16,530 bases of DNA from an uncultured Oscillospiraceae bacterium (GTDB taxonomy: Bacteria; Bacillota; Clostridia; Oscillospirales; Oscillospiraceae). Where the stretch lies: positions 29,655 to 46,184 of the forward strand of contig CAJUCB010000001.1 in the NCBI GenBank assembly GCA_910584805.1, in the 5' to 3' direction. Below are positions 13,666 to 16,530 of the stretch, one piece after another (within the stretch, counting starts at the first letter, position 1; every line of letters starts with the position of its first letter). Under the pieces are notes generated by a model. That model did not search any database and was not told where the DNA came from. It saw only the letters and a program-made list of their open reading frames with translations. The position numbers and the translations under genes were made by a program.

Positions 13666-14364
13666 TCAGGCGTCCTCCCCCTTCAAATAGTAGCCCACCC
13701 CCCACTTGGTACACAGGATGCTGGGCTTGGCGGGGTCCGGCTCGATTTTCTCCCGGAGGCGGCGGATGTGGACGTCCACCGTCCGGTACTCCCCGGTGTA
13801 GGCATACCCCCACACCAGGTTCAAAAGCTGCTCCCGGCTGTACACCCGGTCGGGGTTTTTCATCAGCAGCTCCAATAGGTCAAACTCCTTGGCGGTGAGC
13901 TCCACAGGCTTGCCGTCATACCAGGTAGTCCGGGCGGCGCTGTCCAGGGTGAGGCTGCCTTGCTTCAGGCGGTCGTCCGCCCCTGCCGGGCTCCGGCGGG
14001 GGGCCGCCGCCCGGCGCAGCAGGGCCTTTACCCGGGCCTTCATCTCCAAAATGTTGAAGGGCTTTGTGATGTAGTCGTCTACCCCATATTCAAAGCCCAG
14101 GAGCTTGTCCGTGTCCTCCCCCCGGGCGGTGAGCATGATGATGGGGACGCTGGAAAAGGAGCGGATTTCCATGCAGGCGGCCAGGCCGTCCAAGGCCGGC
14201 ATCATCCAGTCCAAAATAATCAGGTCGTAGTCTGTGCCCCGGGCCATGTCCACCGCCTGGCGGCCGTCATAGCCCACGTCCACCTGGTAGCCCTCGTTTT
14301 CCAGGTTGAAGCGGATGCCCTTCACCATGACCTCCTCGTCGTCAACCACCAAAATCCGCGCCAT
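13666..14364 (-). CDS. OmpR/PhoB-family response regulator
   Basis: A 232-residue transcription factor. The receiver domain (1-115) has the acidic pair Asp8-Asp9, phospho-acceptor Asp52 (LIILDWMMP), Thr79 and Lys101 (ITKPF). The winged-helix DNA-binding domain (135-230) shows LTAKEFDLLELLMKNP, then VDVHIRRLREKIE and WGVGYYLKG. The linker is rich in Ala/Arg/Pro. ATG at 14362-14364 follows AGGAGG by 5 nt and lies inside the end of the ComEA-like gene (23-nt overlap). It is followed by its kinase after 34 nt. Targets are unknown; the neighbouring carboxypeptidase and GerMN genes make envelope or developmental control plausible. Confidence 0.97.
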   Translation of the reverse strand: MARILVVDDEEVMVKGIRFNLENEGYQVDVGYDGRQAVDMARGTDYDLIILDWMMPALDGLAACMEIRSFSSVPIIMLTARGEDTDKLLGFEYGVDDYITKPFNILEMKARVKALLRRAAAPRRSPAGADDRLKQGSLTLDSAARTTWYDGKPVELTAKEFDLLELLMKNPDRVYSREQLLNLVWGYAYTGEYRTVDVHIRRLREKIEPDPAKPSILCTKWGVGYYLKGEDA

Positions 14365-14785
14365 GGCTGCCTCCTCTCTCCCCCAGGGGGGACACTGTGA
14401 TGTACGCTTGGATGCGTGCGAAAATGCCCGGCCCGATGCCGGGGACCTCTAGCACCCCTTCGGGGGTGGGAAAGCCCCCCTGGGCCTCCCGCCAGGCCAC
14501 GATATCCGCCGCCCGCTTTTCGCCGATGCCCGGCAGGCGGGACAGGTCCCCTTGGCTGGCGGTGTTCAGGTCCAGGACCTCCCCTTCCAGCATTCCGGGG
14601 GCGTCCACTGTCTCCAACTGCCAGGGCTCCGCCCCGGGGAACTGGGGCACCACCACCGTGGGGGAGGCTGGGGCCTGGCTCCAACGGAGGAGACACAGCA
14701 GGGCAAACAGGGCGGTGAACAGGAGGACAAGGCAGGCAAAGGGGCTGGGTTTTCGATTTTTCCGCCCCATCCACCATCCGCCCAT
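14342..14785 (-). CDS. ComEA-like helix-hairpin-helix protein, membrane-anchored
   Basis: A 147-residue protein with an N-terminal membrane segment (about residues 16-34), a variable Pro-rich linker, and a C-terminal double helix-hairpin-helix domain of the ComEA type: LDLNTASQGDLSRLPGIGEK, RAADIVAWREAQGGF, LEVPGIGPGIFARIQAYI. ComEA binds double-stranded DNA outside the cell during uptake; here no comEC or comEB partner is next to it, so a role in transformation is not shown. ATG at 14783-14785 has GGGAGG about 11 nt upstream; an in-frame ATG at 14770 is possible. It is first in the operon and overlaps the response regulator by 23 nt. Promoter: TATAAT at 14875-14880 on the minus strand, without a good -35. 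It lies divergently 117 nt from dacF. Confidence 0.85.
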   Translation of the reverse strand: MGGWWMGRKNRKPSPFACLVLLFTALFALLCLLRWSQAPASPTVVVPQFPGAEPWQLETVDAPGMLEGEVLDLNTASQGDLSRLPGIGEKRAADIVAWREAQGGFPTPEGVLEVPGIGPGIFARIQAYITVSPLGERGGSHGADFGG

Positions 14786-14902
14786 TGCGTCTTTTGCCTC
14801 CCTTTGCTATAATGACAACTAGATTGACCGTTTTTTTGCCTGTCCTGGGGCCGTATGCCCCGGGGGTTCCCTGTATTATACCATAGAATGAGGATATTTC
14901 CT

Positions 14903-16429
14903 ATGAAAAAATGCCCCTTTGCCCCCCTTCTTTTGCTGCTGTGCCTGCTGGTGCAGCTCCTGGCCCCCGCCGCCGGGGCGGTGGAATACCGGGGGGTGGA
15001 GCCTCTCACCCTAGAGGCCACCGCCGCTGTGCTCATCGACATGGACAGCGACCAAGTCCTCTTTGAGCAGAATGCCGACGAACAGCGCTACCCCGCCAGC
15101 ATCACCAAGGTCATGACTGTGCTGCTGGTGTTGGAGGCCATCAGCCGGGGGGAACTCTCCCTGGACACGGTGGTCACCGTCTCCGCCGCCGCCCTGGATG
15201 GCCTGCCGGCGGATGCCTCCCACGCCAACCCCCGCCTGGTGCTGGGGGAGCAGATCAGCGTCAAGGATTTGCTCTACTGCACCATGGTCCGCTCCGCCAA
15301 CGAGGGGGCCAACGCCCTGGCCCTCACCGTGGCAGGGGATATGGCCAGCTTTGTGGAGCGGATGAACCAGCGGGCCCAGGAGCTGGGGATGACGGGGACC
15401 CATTTCGCCAACCCCAACGGCCTCCACGACCCCAACCACTACTCCACCGCCCGGGACATTTACCGGGTGTGTAAGGAGGCCATGGGCCACTCCATCTTCC
15501 GGGAGATTGTGGGCACAGGGCAGTACCAGGTCCCCGCCACCAACCTCACCGCCCCCCGGACCCTCTACACCACCAACGGCCTCCTGGCCCGGTACTCCTA
15601 CCCCGGCTATGTCTACTCCGGCACCATCGGCATCAAAACCGGCAACACCGGGGAGGCAGGGCACTGCCTGGCCTCTGCCGTCACCCGGAAAAACCACACC
15701 CTGGTGGCGGTGGTCCTGGGGGCGGGGGAGGACGTGAACGCCGCCGGGCAGGTCACCCTGCGCAAGCACTTCTCCGAGAGCATCCGCCTCTACGACTGGG
15801 GCTTTGACAACTTCTCCGCCGCCACCCTGGTGGATGCCGAGGAGTGGCGCAAGGAGCTCCCCCTGCGCTTCTCCCTGCAAACCGCCCACGTCATCGTCCA
15901 GCCCAAGGAATCCATCAACGTGCTCATCCCCGGGGAGTATGACCCGGAGAAGCTGGAACTGCGGGAGGACCTGGGGGAGTACGCCTTCGCCCCCATCTCC
16001 GCCGGGCAGGTGCTGGGCACCCTCACCGCCGTGTACAACGGCCAGGAGTACGGCACCGTGGAGCTGGCCGCCGTCAACGGCGTGGAGCTCTCCCCCTTCC
16101 TGGCCTTTGTGGACAGTGTCAACAGCTTTTTCGGCAACCGCTTCGTCCAGGTTTTGCTGATTGTCTCCCTGTTCTTCCTGGCCCTGGGGGTGGTGCGGCG
16201 CATCCGCAACAACCGCCGCCTGATCAAGCAGCAGGAGCGCCGCCGCCGGCTGGAACACAAGCGCCAGCAGGCGGAGGAAAAGCTGGCCCGGGACGAGGCC
16301 CGGCGGCAGTCCCCGGACTTCCGCCGGGAGCGCCGCCGCAGCGGCCGGGCAGAGCCCCCCCGGGAGGCCCCCCGTACCCGTCCCCCTGCCGGGCGGGGCA
16401 GCGGCCGGAACCATCCCCGGGGGCATTGA
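14903..16429 (+). CDS. dacF: D-alanyl-D-alanine carboxypeptidase (peptidase S11, DacF type)
   Basis: A 508-residue penicillin-binding protein that trims the terminal D-Ala of peptidoglycan stem peptides. A signal peptide (residues 1-26, cleavage near AAGA) is followed by the S11 domain with Ser66-x-x-Lys69 (PASITKV), Ser131-Ala-Asn133 and Lys245-Thr-Gly247, all three catalytic motifs present. A PBP5-like C-terminal domain (about 325-395) follows, then an amphipathic/transmembrane stretch (about 410-432) and a 75-residue tail that is extremely Arg-rich and then Pro/Arg-rich. Usual family members are about 380-440 residues, so the tail makes this one long. ATG at 14903 follows GAGG by 9 nt; upstream in-frame starts lack sites. 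A GC-rich hairpin lies at 14844-14864 in the upstream region. In Bacillus, DacF acts in spore cortex formation; here a vegetative role is equally possible. Confidence 0.94.
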   Translation: MKKCPFAPLLLLLCLLVQLLAPAAGAVEYRGVEPLTLEATAAVLIDMDSDQVLFEQNADEQRYPASITKVMTVLLVLEAISRGELSLDTVVTVSAAALDGLPADASHANPRLVLGEQISVKDLLYCTMVRSANEGANALALTVAGDMASFVERMNQRAQELGMTGTHFANPNGLHDPNHYSTARDIYRVCKEAMGHSIFREIVGTGQYQVPATNLTAPRTLYTTNGLLARYSYPGYVYSGTIGIKTGNTGEAGHCLASAVTRKNHTLVAVVLGAGEDVNAAGQVTLRKHFSESIRLYDWGFDNFSAATLVDAEEWRKELPLRFSLQTAHVIVQPKESINVLIPGEYDPEKLELREDLGEYAFAPISAGQVLGTLTAVYNGQEYGTVELAAVNGVELSPFLAFVDSVNSFFGNRFVQVLLIVSLFFLALGVVRRIRNNRRLIKQQERRRRLEHKRQQAEEKLARDEARRQSPDFRRERRRSGRAEPPREAPRTRPPAGRGSGRNHPRGH

Positions 16430-16480
16430 CCCCCAGATACCCAAACCACCCGCGATATTTTATATAAGGAGGAACCCATC

Positions 16481-16530
16481 ATGGAGGAAAGCATCGCCAC
16501 CTTGCAGCGGTGGATCGACGAGAGCAGCCG
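16481..16530 (+). CDS. Start of a gene, probably a Sir2-type NAD-dependent deacylase
   Basis: Sixteen codons and a partial codon are visible, reading MEESIATLQRWIDESS. This resembles the first helix of Firmicutes sirtuins, which continue into the NAD-binding GAGVS segment, but that segment lies outside the window. ATG at 16481 follows AGGAGG by 8 nt and is 51 nt after the carboxypeptidase stop, with an A/T-rich TATATAAG stretch between that could be a promoter. The product call is tentative; that a gene starts here is much safer. Confidence 0.5.
   Translation, partial: MEESIATLQRWIDESS

Noticed and set aside
14844..14864. Hairpin between comEA-like gene and dacF as a terminator
   Set aside because: Stem is good, but there is no T-run after it on either strand, and the two genes diverge so no terminator is needed.
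15011..16444. 477-codon open frame on the minus strand opposite dacF
   Set aside because: Gly/Val/His-rich shadow of a gene with complete catalytic motifs.
1..16530. CRISPR array, tRNA, rRNA, prophage or complete insertion sequence
   Set aside because: No regularly spaced repeats, cloverleaf genes, phage structural genes or transposase frames were found.

Overview
The window looks like chromosomal DNA from a GC-rich, low-oxygen Firmicute of the Oscillospiraceae/Ruminococcaceae type (Flavonifractor-like gut clostridia). This rests on the strong G/C third-position bias in most genes, AGGAGG-type ribosome binding sites, a T-box leader, an S11 D,D-carboxypeptidase of the DacF type, a GerMN lipoprotein and a MerR/MATE pair. 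The genus is an inference, not something read directly.

Layout. (1) 1-3136: two tandem MATE-family exporters on the minus strand (the second cut by the window edge), diverging from a MerR-family activator with a GyrI-like ligand domain. The shared intergenic region holds a textbook MerR-type promoter with a 19-bp spacer. (2) 3144-5090: an NhaC-family Na+/H+ antiporter with its own promoter and a 15-bp perfect hairpin in its leader, ending at a strong bidirectional terminator. (3) 5090-6408: an unrecognised minus-strand gene preceded by about 430 nt of unusually structured, palindrome-rich non-coding DNA with promoter-like signals on both strands. This is the best candidate here for something undescribed. 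(4) 6457-6769: a solitary AbrB/MazE-type antitoxin-like protein with tandem repeats in its promoter and no visible toxin. (5) 6805-9224: a cysteine T-box riboswitch, cysE (TTG start) and cysS, overlapping, in one operon. (6) 9387-10798: a lower-GC pair of paralogous exported proteins, one secreted with an extra C-terminal domain and one membrane-anchored, of unknown function. (7) 11047-11726: a lipoprotein of unknown function with its own promoter and two tandem terminators. (8) 14785 down to 11725: a four-gene minus-strand operon (ComEA-like HhH protein, OmpR-type response regulator, sensor kinase, GerMN lipoprotein) with overlapping or closely spaced genes. (9) 14903-16530: a DacF-type D,D-carboxypeptidase with a very basic C-terminal tail, then the first codons of a probable Sir2-type deacylase.

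How the parts work together. MerR probably senses a hydrophobic compound and switches on the MATE pair. The T-box couples serine acetyltransferase (cysteine synthesis) and cysteinyl-tRNA synthetase to uncharged tRNA-Cys. The two-component system sits next to cell-envelope genes (GerMN lipoprotein, divergent carboxypeptidase), which suggests envelope or developmental sensing, but its signal cannot be read from the sequence. No rRNA, tRNA, CRISPR array, complete insertion sequence or prophage was seen.
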